Positions 1 to 7,304 of a stretch of 18,668 bases of DNA are shown here, in pieces (the stretch's first letter is position 1; each line of letters starts with the position of its first letter). Source of the stretch: Chloroflexota bacterium. GTDB lineage: Bacteria > Chloroflexota > Limnocylindria > Limnocylindrales > CSP1-4. Made by a program: the position numbers and the translations under genes. The stretch spans positions 1 to 18,668 of the forward strand of contig JAKAMV010000090.1 in the NCBI GenBank assembly GCA_021812735.1, given 5' to 3'. The notes beneath the pieces were generated by a model that saw nothing but the letters and a program-made list of their open reading frames with translations, made no database searches and was not told the DNA's origin.

Positions 1-840
1 GCGGCGTTCGTCTGGTCCTTCATGACGGCCGCCGCCGAACACACGCACGGCGACATCGGGCCGGGCGTCACCTGTCCCTCGTTCCGCATGCACCCGGCGG
101 TCGTCGCGCAGGCCGCGGCGACGATGGCCACGCTCTACCCCGGCCGGTTCTGGCTGGGGATCGGCTCGGGGGAGGCGCTCAACGAGCACGTGGTCGCGCC
201 GTACTGGCCCGAGGTGCCCGAGCGCATCGCGCGCATGTTCGAGGCGATCGAGATCATCCAGAAACTCTTCAGCGGCAGGGAGGTCAAGCACCGCGGCGAG
301 TACTTCCGCATGGAGACGCTGCGCCTCTGGACGATGCCACAAACGCCGCCCCCGATCTACGTGGCGACCGCGGGCCCGGTCACCGCGGAGAAGACCGGCC
401 GGCTCTGCGACGGCATCATCACCGTGGGCGCCGCCGACGAGAAGATCGACGCGGTCTTCGCGCGCTTCGACAAGGGCGCGCGAGACGCCGGCAAGGATCC
501 GGCGACGATGCCGCGTATCCTGCAACTCCACCTGTCCTGGGCACCGACACAGGAGGAGGCCGAGCGCAACGCGCTCCTCGAATGGCCCAACGGCGGGATG
601 AAGTTCTCCAAGCAGGACATCCGCTCGCCGCAGCACTTCGAGGCGATGGCCGAGCTGGTGCGCATCGAAGACTTCCAAGGACGCATGCTGATCTCCGACG
701 ACCTCGAGGCCCATCGCCGAGAGATCCAGCGCTACCTTGACATGGGCTTCACCAAGATCTACCTCCACAACGTCGGGCGGAACCAACGGGCATGGATCGA
801 AGCCTTTGGCCGCGAGGTGCTGCCGAAGCTGGTCGCGTAG
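1..840 (+). CDS. LLM-class F420-dependent oxidoreductase (FGD-like), 5'-truncated
   Basis: The reading frame is open from base 1 and ends at TAG 838-840, giving 279 visible residues. The ATG at 22 is probably internal, because residues before it (AAFVWSF) continue a family-like sequence. The segment GIGSGEALNEH (about residues 53-63) and the downstream region match the luciferase-like TIM-barrel family of F420-dependent glucose-6-phosphate dehydrogenase-type enzymes, which transfer hydride between a substrate and F420 in the cytoplasm. Family members are about 320 residues, so roughly 40 N-terminal residues lie outside the window. It precedes cofD by 65 bp, so it belongs with the F420 cluster. 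The substrate cannot be read from the sequence; a sugar phosphate, alcohol or other compound is possible. Family assignment is secure, F420 use is likely, specificity is unknown. Confidence 0.88.
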   Translation, partial: AAFVWSFMTAAAEHTHGDIGPGVTCPSFRMHPAVVAQAAATMATLYPGRFWLGIGSGEALNEHVVAPYWPEVPERIARMFEAIEIIQKLFSGREVKHRGEYFRMETLRLWTMPQTPPPIYVATAGPVTAEKTGRLCDGIITVGAADEKIDAVFARFDKGARDAGKDPATMPRILQLHLSWAPTQEEAERNALLEWPNGGMKFSKQDIRSPQHFEAMAELVRIEDFQGRMLISDDLEAHRREIQRYLDMGFTKIYLHNVGRNQRAWIEAFGREVLPKLVA

Positions 841-905
841 GCGAGGCGATGGGTCGGCCGGGCAGTCGGGCGCCGGGCTGCCCGGATCACAGGGAGCGCT
901 GAGCG

Positions 906-1853
906 ATGCGCGTCGTCACACTGGCCGGAGGCGTCGGGGGCGCCAAGTTCGCGCACGGCCTGGCGATGCTTCCGGGCGTCGCCCTGACGGTCGTCGTCAA
1001 CACCGGCGACGACCTGGAACTGCACGGGCTGGCGATCTCCCCCGACGTCGACACAGTGCTCTACACGCTGGCGGGGCTGGCCAACCCGGAGACCGGCTGG
1101 GGGCTCCGCGACGAGACCTGGTCTGCGCATGAGATGCTCGCCCGGTACGGGGCACCCACCTGGTTCCGCCTGGGCGACCGCGACCTGGCCACACACCTCG
1201 TGCGCACCCGGCGGCTGCACGACGGCGTCACGCCGACCGATGTCACAGGGGAGCTGGCGCAGGCGCTCGGCGTGCGCGCGCGGATCCTCCCGATGAGCGA
1301 CCGTCCGGTGCGGACGCGCGTCCGCACCGCCGCTGGATGGCTCGGGTTCCAGGAGTGGTTCGTGGCGCGCCGGCACGCTGACGACGTGCTGGAGGTCCGC
1401 TTCGACGCGATCACGGACGCCCGACCGACAGAGCGGGTGCTCGCCGCGGTCGCTACGGCGGACGTCCTGACGATCGCTCCCTCGAACCCCTTCGTGAGCA
1501 TCGGCACCATCCTGGCGCTGCCCGGGATGGTGCCCGCGCTCCTCGACGCGGCGGCCCCTATCGTGGCGGTGAGCCCGATCGTCGCGGGGGCGGCGCTCAA
1601 GGGCCCGGCCGACCGGATGCTCCAGACGCTCGGCGAGGAGTCGAGCGCGCTCGGAGTCGCCCGACACTACGCCGAGCGATATCCCGGGCTGCTCGACGGC
1701 TTCGTCATCGACCGGGCCGACGCGCTCCAGGCACCGGCGATCGAGTCGCTCGGTCTGCGCGTGCTGGCGACCGCGGCGGTGATGCAGGACGAGGCTGACC
1801 GAGCGCGTCTGGCGCAGGAGGTCCTCGTCTTCGCCGGCGAGCTGCGGGCGTGA
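906..1853 (+). CDS. cofD: 2-phospho-L-lactate (or phosphoenolpyruvate) transferase CofD
   Basis: CofD/FbiA joins the phospho-lactyl (or phosphoenolpyruvyl) group of the GDP-activated intermediate made by CofC to the deazaflavin FO, giving F420-0 or its dehydro form, in the cytoplasm. The 315-residue protein starts with the family signature GGVGGAK (residues 8-14), followed by NTGDD, a WFRLGDRDLATH segment, MSDRPVRT, and SNPFVSIGTI, all typical of the family. Length is normal. The ATG at 906 is preceded by AGGGAG (891-896) at good spacing. Its stop at 1851-1853 is 35 bp ahead of the next LLM start, consistent with co-transcription. Whether it handles the lactyl or the enolpyruvyl substrate cannot be decided from these motifs. 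Confidence 0.96.
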   Translation: MRVVTLAGGVGGAKFAHGLAMLPGVALTVVVNTGDDLELHGLAISPDVDTVLYTLAGLANPETGWGLRDETWSAHEMLARYGAPTWFRLGDRDLATHLVRTRRLHDGVTPTDVTGELAQALGVRARILPMSDRPVRTRVRTAAGWLGFQEWFVARRHADDVLEVRFDAITDARPTERVLAAVATADVLTIAPSNPFVSIGTILALPGMVPALLDAAAPIVAVSPIVAGAALKGPADRMLQTLGEESSALGVARHYAERYPGLLDGFVIDRADALQAPAIESLGLRVLATAAVMQDEADRARLAQEVLVFAGELRA

Positions 1854-1888
1854 GCGGGCACGAGAAGCGTGACAGACGGAGGTCACAG

Positions 1889-2743
1889 ATGCGCATCGGG
1901 ATCGGTCTGCCGACGGTGATCCCCGGCGTGCCGGGATCGGCCGTACTGGATTGGGCCCGGCGCGCCGAGGCCCGCGGCTTCAGCACGCTCGGGGCGATCG
2001 ACCGCATCGTCTACCCGAACTACGAGTCGCTCACCGCGCTGGCCGCCGCGGCCGGGGCAACCACCACGATCCGGCTGATGACCGATGTCCTGCTCGGCCC
2101 AACCCGCGATCCGGTCCTGCTCGCCAAGCAGGGAGCCAGCCTCGTGCACCTGTCTGGTGGCCGTTTCGTGCTCGGGGTTGGCGTCGGCGCGCGGCCGGAA
2201 GACTATGCAGTGCTGGGCCGCGACTTCCACGCGCGCGGTCGCGACTGGGATCGCGCGCTCGAACTGATGCACCGCGTGTGGCAGGGCGAGGCGCCGGCCG
2301 GCGCCAGTCGCTCGAGCGCGCCGATCTTCGATGGCCACGGGCGGCCCCCCCTCGTCTTCGGTGGAACCTCCGAGGCGACGATCCGGCGCATCGTCCGCTG
2401 GGGGATCGGTTGGACGGCCAGTGGCAGCGGCGGCTATGCCATCCTGCCGTTCGCCGAACGGATCCGCCAGGCCTGGCGTGAGGCGGGGCGGACAGGGGAA
2501 CCCTGGATCTCGGCATTGGCCTATTTCGCGGTCGGCGACGATCCGCGGGCCGCGGCGTTCCTGATCGACTACTACGGTCCGCAGCGAGGGCCGGCGCTGG
2601 CCGAAGGGTTGCCGCGCAACGCCGCCGAACTGCGCGCGATGGTGCAGCGGTTTGCAGACGACGGCGTTGACGAAGTGGTCATCTTTCCGACGCTTCCCGA
2701 GCTGGACCAGGTCGACCGCCTGGCAGACGCGGTCCTTGGGTAA
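1889..2743 (+). CDS. LLM-class flavin/F420-dependent oxidoreductase
   Basis: A 284-residue luciferase-like TIM-barrel protein. It begins MRIGIGLPTVIPG, has SGGRFVLGVGVG at residues 89-100 (the barrel strand and cofactor loop typical of the family) and ends in a family-like DGVDEVVIFPTLPE segment. The chosen ATG at 1889 has a strong GGAGGT site at 1878-1883. A GTG at 1850 overlapping the cofD stop would add 13 charged residues without homology-like character, so it is less likely. The gene sits between cofD and cofC, which argues for F420 rather than FMN as cofactor, but that is inference. The protein is slightly short for the family and its substrate is unknown. Confidence 0.9.
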   Translation: MRIGIGLPTVIPGVPGSAVLDWARRAEARGFSTLGAIDRIVYPNYESLTALAAAAGATTTIRLMTDVLLGPTRDPVLLAKQGASLVHLSGGRFVLGVGVGARPEDYAVLGRDFHARGRDWDRALELMHRVWQGEAPAGASRSSAPIFDGHGRPPLVFGGTSEATIRRIVRWGIGWTASGSGGYAILPFAERIRQAWREAGRTGEPWISALAYFAVGDDPRAAAFLIDYYGPQRGPALAEGLPRNAAELRAMVQRFADDGVDEVVIFPTLPELDQVDRLADAVLG

Positions 2744-2749
2744 CCGTGC

Positions 2750-3490
2750 GTGCCGCGGCACCACTTCACGCCGTCGATGACCGACGCCGCGACCCCGACG
2801 CCCCGTAGCGCCGATCTCGCGCGTCTGCACGTCGTGGTGCCGCTGCGCAGCCTCGAAGGCGGCAAGAGCCGGCTGGGTGCCGCGCTCGACGCGGAAGAGC
2901 GGGAAGAGCTGATCGTGGGGATGCTGCGCCACCTGCTCGCCACGCTTCTCGGGTGGGGGGCCGCGGCCGAGGTCCTGGTGGTGAGCCCCGATCCGATCCT
3001 GCTCGCGGTCGCCGCGACGGCGGGCGCGCGCACGCTGCGCCAGCGCGGCGGGGACTTGAACGGTGGCATCCGAGCGGCCCGAGATGACGCGCTGGCAGCC
3101 GGCGCCACGGCGCTGCTCATCGTGCCGGCCGACCTGCCGTTGCTCGACCAAACTGCCCTGGAACGCCTGCTCGACGCCGCCGATGCGGCGCTCGTGGCAG
3201 GCCGCGGCGCCCCCGTGGTGACGATCGCACCCGCCGACGCGCGCAACGGGACCAACGCCCTCCTCCTCTCTCCCCCCGACGCGATCGAACCGGCGTTCGG
3301 CCCAGACAGCCTGCGCGCCCATCTCGAGGCGGCACGCGCCGCCAACGTCAGCGTGCAGCTGGTGGAAGACCCCCTGCTGGGGTTCGACCTGGACACGCCT
3401 GCGGACCTGGAACGCCTCGCGCCGCAGCGGCTGGTGGAGTTGCAGGCGATCGGCGCGGCAGCGGTCGCCGAAACGGAAGCCGCACCGTGA
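2750..3490 (+). CDS. cofC: 2-phospho-L-lactate / PEP guanylyltransferase CofC
   Basis: CofC/FbiD uses GTP to activate 2-phospho-L-lactate, or phosphoenolpyruvate in many bacteria, for transfer to FO by CofD. The sequence VVVPLRSLEGGKSRL near residues 28-42 is the nucleotide-binding signature, and VPADLPLLDQ carries the expected metal-binding acidic region; both fit the small MobA-like nucleotidyltransferase fold. From GTG 2750 it has 246 residues, somewhat longer than the usual 200-220, the excess being an N-terminal tail and an Ala-rich C-terminus. An ATG at 2777 is an equally plausible start. Neither has a clear ribosome site; GTG 2750 is preferred only because it lies 6 bp after the preceding stop. 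Its stop overlaps the cofE start by 4 bp. Confidence 0.92.
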   Translation: MPRHHFTPSMTDAATPTPRSADLARLHVVVPLRSLEGGKSRLGAALDAEEREELIVGMLRHLLATLLGWGAAAEVLVVSPDPILLAVAATAGARTLRQRGGDLNGGIRAARDDALAAGATALLIVPADLPLLDQTALERLLDAADAALVAGRGAPVVTIAPADARNGTNALLLSPPDAIEPAFGPDSLRAHLEAARAANVSVQLVEDPLLGFDLDTPADLERLAPQRLVELQAIGAAAVAETEAAP

Positions 3491-4311
3491 CCGTGCCGCC
3501 CGCCGGGGGGCCGCCGCCGGGCACGCCGCCAGCCGCGGCCACAGGTCGGCTGCTCGCCATCGCCCTCCCGCCGTTCCCCGACGTGCTCCCCGGCGACGTC
3601 CTCGGCGCGCTCATTGCCGACGCGCTGCGCGCCGGCGCCGCCGCCGATGCGGACCTCGCGCCACGCCGAGGGGACGTCCTCGTCGTGACCCAGAAGATCG
3701 TCTCGAAGGCGGAGGGACGCGTGGTCGATCTGCGAACCGTGCGCCCGCGTCCGGAGGCGCTCGCCTTCGCGGAGCGCTGGGGCCGCGACCCGCGCCAGGT
3801 CGAGGTGGTGCTCCGTGAGTCGGCGCGCGTCGTACGCATGGAGCGCGGCGTGATCGTCTCCCGCACGCACCACGGCTTCGTCTGCGCGAACGCCGGGGTC
3901 GACGCGTCGAACACCGACGCGCCGGACCTGGTCACGCTGCTCCCCGACGATCCTGACGCCTCCGCCGCCCGGATCCGGGCGGGGCTCGCCGAACGACTCG
4001 GGCTGGACCTCGCGGTCGTGGTGGCCGACTCCTTCGGGCGGCCCTGGCGCTGGGGGATCACGGACGTGGCGCTCGGCGTCTCTGGGTTCGCGCCTCTGGC
4101 CGACTTCCGCGGGCTGGTCGACACCGCTGGGCGTCCGATGCACGCCACGGTGGTCGCGGTGGCGGACGAGATCTGCGCGGCGGCCGAGCTGGCGGCCGGG
4201 AAGACGTCGCGCCGACCGGTCGTGCTCGTGCGCGGCGCGCCACTGCCGTCCGGCGACGGCTCGATCACGCGCGACGTGGTGATGCCCGAGGCGTTCGACC
4301 TCTTTGGTTGA
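3487..4311 (+). CDS. cofE: F420-0:gamma-glutamyl ligase CofE
   Basis: CofE adds glutamate residues through gamma-linkages to F420-0 using GTP and divalent metal. The 274-residue protein has a Pro/Ala-rich tail of about 20 residues, then VVTQKIVSKAEGRVVDL (67-82 region), GFVCANAGVDASN (130-142) and DSFGRPWRWGITD (181-193), all canonical CofE segments that include metal- and substrate-binding Asp residues. GTG 3487 overlaps the cofC stop as GTGA, so translation is likely coupled. The protein is single-domain: it lacks the C-terminal nitroreductase-like domain found in mycobacterial FbiB, which reduces dehydro-F420-0. If this organism makes F420 from phosphoenolpyruvate, that reductase must be encoded elsewhere. 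Confidence 0.95.
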   Translation: MTVPPAGGPPPGTPPAAATGRLLAIALPPFPDVLPGDVLGALIADALRAGAAADADLAPRRGDVLVVTQKIVSKAEGRVVDLRTVRPRPEALAFAERWGRDPRQVEVVLRESARVVRMERGVIVSRTHHGFVCANAGVDASNTDAPDLVTLLPDDPDASAARIRAGLAERLGLDLAVVVADSFGRPWRWGITDVALGVSGFAPLADFRGLVDTAGRPMHATVVAVADEICAAAELAAGKTSRRPVVLVRGAPLPSGDGSITRDVVMPEAFDLFG

Positions 4312-4345
4312 GCGAACCCGGAACGGTGGGTAGCGCCATCCGCGG

Positions 4346-4351
4346 TACGCT
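4346..4351 (+). promoter_or_regulatory. Possible leaderless -10 element (TACGCT)
   Basis: TACGCT ends 7 nt before ATG 4359, the spacing expected when transcription starts at the start codon. There is no Shine-Dalgarno-like sequence between it and the ATG. No convincing -35 was seen, so the call is weak. If real, it would be an internal promoter within the F420 cluster. Confidence 0.35.
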
Positions 4352-4358
4352 CCCGCCC

Positions 4359-5261
4359 ATGAAGATCGGACTGCAGGTACCCAGCTTCACCTGGCCCGGT
4401 GGCGACGCCGAGATCGGCCCCACCTTCGCGCGCATCGTGCGCGCAGCCGACGAGGTCGGCTTCGACTCGCTCTGGGTGATGGACCATTTCTTCCAGATCC
4501 CAAGCGTCGGCGCGGCAGACGAACCGATGCTCGAGGGCTGGTCTGCCCTCGCCTACGCGGCGGCGCTGACGCGCCGCGTCACGCTGGGCCTGATGGTCGG
4601 CGGCATCCACTACCGCCAGGCCGGGCTCTGGGCCAAGCTCGCCACCACTCTCGACGTGCTCTCCGGCGGGCGTGCCTGGCTCGGGATCGGTGCCGCCTGG
4701 AACGCAGAGGAGTCGAAGGGGCTCGGCTTCCCATTTCCGCCGCTCGGCCAGCGCTTCGAGATGCTGGAGGAGACCCTCCAGATCGTACATGCCATGTGGT
4801 CTGGGGAGCACGGCACCCAGCAGCCCTTCGAGGGTCGCCATTACCGCCTGGAGCGGCTGTTGAACAGTCCGCAGGCGCTCCGTAAGCCCCACCCGCCGAT
4901 CATGATCGGCGGTGGCGGGGAGCGGAAAACACTGCGCCTCGTGGCGCAGTACGGCGACGCCACCAACATCTTCGGGGGGCCGGAAAACCTGCGTCACAAG
5001 TACGCCGTGCTGAAGGAGCGCTGTGAGGAGGTCGGTCGCCCGTTCGACGAAATCGAGCGCTCGAACTTGAACAGCTTCCGGGTCAGCCGCGACGGCGGTG
5101 GCGAGAGCGTCACCCCGACGGAGATGGTCGACCGGATCGGCGCTTGGCACGAGGCTGGCTCGCAACACGCGATTTTCTCGATCCGCAATCTCGCCGAGCC
5201 CGGGATCCTCGAGCTGGTCGGGCGCACGGTCGTGCCGCAGGTGCACGCGATGGGGGAGTAG
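4359..5261 (+). CDS. LLM-class F420-dependent oxidoreductase (TIGR03560-like)
   Basis: A 300-residue luciferase-like oxidoreductase. The start MKIGLQVPSFTWPGG is typical for the group; FDSLWVMDHFFQ (35-46), LSGGRAWLGIGAAWN (101-115) and HPPIMIGGGGERKTL are recognisable family segments. The ATG at 4359 is preferred over TTG 4308, which overlaps the cofE stop and would add 17 non-conserved residues. No ribosome site precedes 4359, but a TACGCT element sits 7 nt upstream, suggesting a leaderless start. The position directly after cofE supports F420 as cofactor. Substrate unknown. It is the third LLM gene in 5.3 kb and is clearly divergent from the other two, so it is not a recent duplicate. Confidence 0.9.
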   Translation: MKIGLQVPSFTWPGGDAEIGPTFARIVRAADEVGFDSLWVMDHFFQIPSVGAADEPMLEGWSALAYAAALTRRVTLGLMVGGIHYRQAGLWAKLATTLDVLSGGRAWLGIGAAWNAEESKGLGFPFPPLGQRFEMLEETLQIVHAMWSGEHGTQQPFEGRHYRLERLLNSPQALRKPHPPIMIGGGGERKTLRLVAQYGDATNIFGGPENLRHKYAVLKERCEEVGRPFDEIERSNLNSFRVSRDGGGESVTPTEMVDRIGAWHEAGSQHAIFSIRNLAEPGILELVGRTVVPQVHAMGE

Positions 5262-5278
5262 CCGTACCCTTGTCCGGA

Positions 5279-5297
5279 CGCGGGCCCGCTGCCCGCG
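5279..5297 (+). other. GC-rich hairpin between F420 cluster and epimerase gene
   Basis: CGCGGGC (5279-5285) and GCCCGCG (5291-5297) form a perfect 7-bp stem with a 5-nt loop, 18 bp after the LLM stop. It is preceded by an 8-bp palindrome GTCCGGAC (5272-5279) and a TACCCT that could be a -10 element. There is no following T tract, so this may be a weak or factor-dependent terminator, or a structure in the leader of the next gene. Confidence 0.4.
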
Positions 5298-5333
5298 CTG
5301 GAACCGAGTTCGCCACGATCAGCAAGGAGCCGC

Positions 5334-6065
5334 ATGCTGCACCGCGACCAGCCCCGCACCTCGGCCCCGGCGGTTGGCGCCCGGGGTCCCCGTATCGTCG
5401 CCTCGGTCCTGCCGGCCGATCTGGCGCGCCTCGGCGAGGAGGTGGCCGCGCTCGAGGCGGCCGGCGTGGACTGGATCCAGTGGGACGTCATGGACGCGTG
5501 CTTCGTGCCCAACCTCACGTTCGGTCCAGACGTGATCGCCGCGGCGCGGCGGCACACCGCGCTCCCGTTCGAGGCGCAACTGATGGTCGCCAACCCGGAC
5601 GTGCTGATCGCCCGCTGCGTCGAGGCCGGCTGCGAGCGCGTGATCGTCCACGCCGAGTCGACGCACAACCTCCATCGCAGCCTTATGCACGTCGCGGAGT
5701 CGGGTGGCCGGGCCGGCGTCGCCATGAACCCCGCGACGCCGGTGGAGGCCGTCGTCAACGTCCTGGACCTCGTCGACCTCGTCCTGGTCATGACGGTGAA
5801 CCCGGGCTTCGGCGGGCAGGCGTACCTGCACAGCATGGAACCCAAACTGCGCGCTGCGCGGGCCGCGATCGAGGCCACGGGCCGGACGATCTGGCTCGAG
5901 GTGGACGGCGGGATCGCGCCGCAAACCATCGTGTCCTGCGCGGGCGCGGGAGCGGACGTCTTCGTCACGGGCAGCACGCTCTTCCAGGACCCGCAGGGGC
6001 CGGCGCACGCCGTGCAGGAGCTGCGGGCGCTGGCGGCGCAGGGCATGGGCCAGCGGCAGGCATGA
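5334..6065 (+). CDS. rpe: Ribulose-phosphate 3-epimerase family protein with altered metal site
   Basis: A 243-residue (beta/alpha)8 protein of the ribulose-5-phosphate 3-epimerase family, which normally interconverts ribulose-5-P and xylulose-5-P in the pentose phosphate pathway. ATG 5334 has AAGGAG at 5324-5329. Family segments are SVLPADLARLGEE (24-36), DVMDACFVPNLTFGP (51-65), VMTVNPGFGGQ (152-162) and LEVDGGI (188-194). The catalytic acids Asp51 and Asp191 are present. The two positions normally held by metal-binding histidines are Gln here: Gln49 in DWIQWDVMD and Gln82 in FEAQLMV. The first change is, from memory, seen in a bacterial subgroup; the second is less expected. The N-terminal 20 residues are extra. 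It may be a bona fide epimerase using the metal differently, or a relative with another phosphosugar substrate. Confidence 0.85.
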   Translation: MLHRDQPRTSAPAVGARGPRIVASVLPADLARLGEEVAALEAAGVDWIQWDVMDACFVPNLTFGPDVIAAARRHTALPFEAQLMVANPDVLIARCVEAGCERVIVHAESTHNLHRSLMHVAESGGRAGVAMNPATPVEAVVNVLDLVDLVLVMTVNPGFGGQAYLHSMEPKLRAARAAIEATGRTIWLEVDGGIAPQTIVSCAGAGADVFVTGSTLFQDPQGPAHAVQELRALAAQGMGQRQA

Positions 6066-6101
6066 ACGCGCCGATGAGCCCGAGCGAGCGCGGCGGGATG
6101 A

Positions 6102-6119
6102 TATACTCCCCTAGAGTAT
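6102..6119 (+). promoter_or_regulatory. TATACT -10 element with overlapping inverted repeat upstream of trxB-like gene
   Basis: TATACT (6102-6107) is a near-consensus -10 box in an otherwise GC-rich gap between rpe and the flavoprotein gene. ATACTC (6103-6108) and GAGTAT (6114-6119) are perfect inverted arms around a 5-nt centre, so a repressor or activator site would cover the -10 and the likely start point near 6114. No good -35 was found, which is compatible with an activated promoter or an alternative sigma factor. Confidence 0.55.
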
Positions 6120-6162
6120 CGCAACGATCGACGAGCATCGACACACAACGGAGCAGAGGGGA

Positions 6163-7245
6163 ATGAGTCAGGGAATGGGCGGGTTCGGCGGCCTCAAGCC
6201 GCTCCAGATCATCGGCGACGGCGCCCAGCCGGACGGCGAGCAGCCGCTGGCGGCGCCGGTCGGCTCGCCCGTCACCACACCGTCCGAGGAAGGCCGGACC
6301 GAGGCGAAGGTCATCATCGTCGGCTCGGGGCCCGCGGGGCTCACGGCCGCGATCTACGCAGCCCGCGCGAACCTCGAACCGATCGTGCTCGGCGGCTACG
6401 AGGCCGGCGGGCAGCTCATGATCACGAGCGAGGTCGAGAACTTTCCCGGTTTCCCGGAGGGGATCCAGGGGCCCGAGCTGATGGACCGGATGCGTGCCCA
6501 AGCGGCGCGCTTCGGCGCCCTGGTCCTCGACGTCGACGTCGAGCGGGTGGACTTCTCCCGGCGGGCGTTCCGGCTCTGGGCGGGCGGGGTGGAGTACTCG
6601 GCCCAGGCGGTCATCGTGGCGACCGGCGCGTCGGCGATGTGGCTGGGGCTCGAGAACGAGACGCGCCTGCGCGGCCGCGGCGTGAGCGCCTGTGCGACCT
6701 GCGACGGGTTCTTCTTCCGCGACCGCAAGGTCATCGTGGTGGGCGGCGGCGACACGGCGCTCGAGGAGGCCCTCTTCCTGACGAAGTACGCCAGCGAGGT
6801 CGTGATCGTGCACCGGCGCGACCAGCTGCGCGGCAGCCGGATCATGCAAGATCGCGCGTTGGCGCACCCCAAGATCCGGTTCGTCTGGAACAGCCAAGTC
6901 ATCGACGTGCTCGGCGACGACCACGTGACCGGCGTGCGCCTGCGCGACACGGTGACCGGCGAGGAGCGCGACGAACCGACGGACGGGCTCTTCGTCGCGA
7001 TCGGCCACCGGCCGAACACCGACGTGTTTCGGGATTGGCTCGAGGTCGACTCGAAGGGGTACCTGGTCGTCCACGGTGGGACGGGCACGCGTGTCGAGGG
7101 CGTCTTCGTGGCGGGCGACGTGCACGACCACCGCTACCGCCAGGCGGTCACCGCGGCGGGCGACGGCTGCCGGGCCGCCATCGATGCCGAGCGCTGGCTG
7201 GCCGAACACGGCCTGGCGGAACGCGCCACGGCCACTGCGTGGTGA
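6163..7245 (+). CDS. trxB: Thioredoxin reductase-like FAD/NAD(P)H oxidoreductase
   Basis: A 360-residue low-molecular-weight thioredoxin reductase. The FAD-binding GSGPAG is at 54-59, the redox pair is CATC (Cys177 and Cys180) and the second dinucleotide fold has GGGDTA at 194-199. HRRDQLRGS follows and points to NADPH use; the FAD-contacting GDVHD and RQAVTAAGDG close the protein. It should reduce thioredoxin or a similar dithiol partner. Unlike standard enzymes (about 310-320 residues) it has about 46 extra N-terminal residues rich in Gly and Pro, with no alternative start nearer the FAD motif. ATG 6163 has GGAG at 6150-6153. The OsmC gene downstream is a plausible functional neighbour in thiol or peroxide homeostasis. 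No thioredoxin gene is in the window. Confidence 0.9.
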   Translation: MSQGMGGFGGLKPLQIIGDGAQPDGEQPLAAPVGSPVTTPSEEGRTEAKVIIVGSGPAGLTAAIYAARANLEPIVLGGYEAGGQLMITSEVENFPGFPEGIQGPELMDRMRAQAARFGALVLDVDVERVDFSRRAFRLWAGGVEYSAQAVIVATGASAMWLGLENETRLRGRGVSACATCDGFFFRDRKVIVVGGGDTALEEALFLTKYASEVVIVHRRDQLRGSRIMQDRALAHPKIRFVWNSQVIDVLGDDHVTGVRLRDTVTGEERDEPTDGLFVAIGHRPNTDVFRDWLEVDSKGYLVVHGGTGTRVEGVFVAGDVHDHRYRQAVTAAGDGCRAAIDAERWLAEHGLAERATATAW

Positions 7246-7248
7246 GCT

Positions 7249-7304
7249 CCGGCCCGGGCCGGCCGCGTCCCGCCCGGGCCCGTGAGACCGCCGATCCGTC
7301 GGCG
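7249..7304 (+). terminator. Possible termination region after trxB-like gene (palindromes, no T tract)
   Basis: Four bases after the stop lies a perfect 14-bp palindrome (7249-7262, CCGGCCCGGGCCGG). At 7289-7304 CGCCGA and TCGGCG form a 6-bp stem closed by a TCCG tetraloop. There is no U-rich tail, so intrinsic termination in the E. coli sense is not shown. The rest of the 226-bp gap to the OsmC gene holds no feature I can support firmly. Confidence 0.3.

Noticed and set aside
759..1886. Long minus-strand open frame opposite cofD
   Set aside because: It is the antisense shadow of a clear cofD gene; its composition is Arg/Asp/Gly-rich without domain-like motifs, as expected in high-GC DNA. 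Similar long minus-strand frames across 1883-7668 and 12541-14286 were rejected for the same reason.
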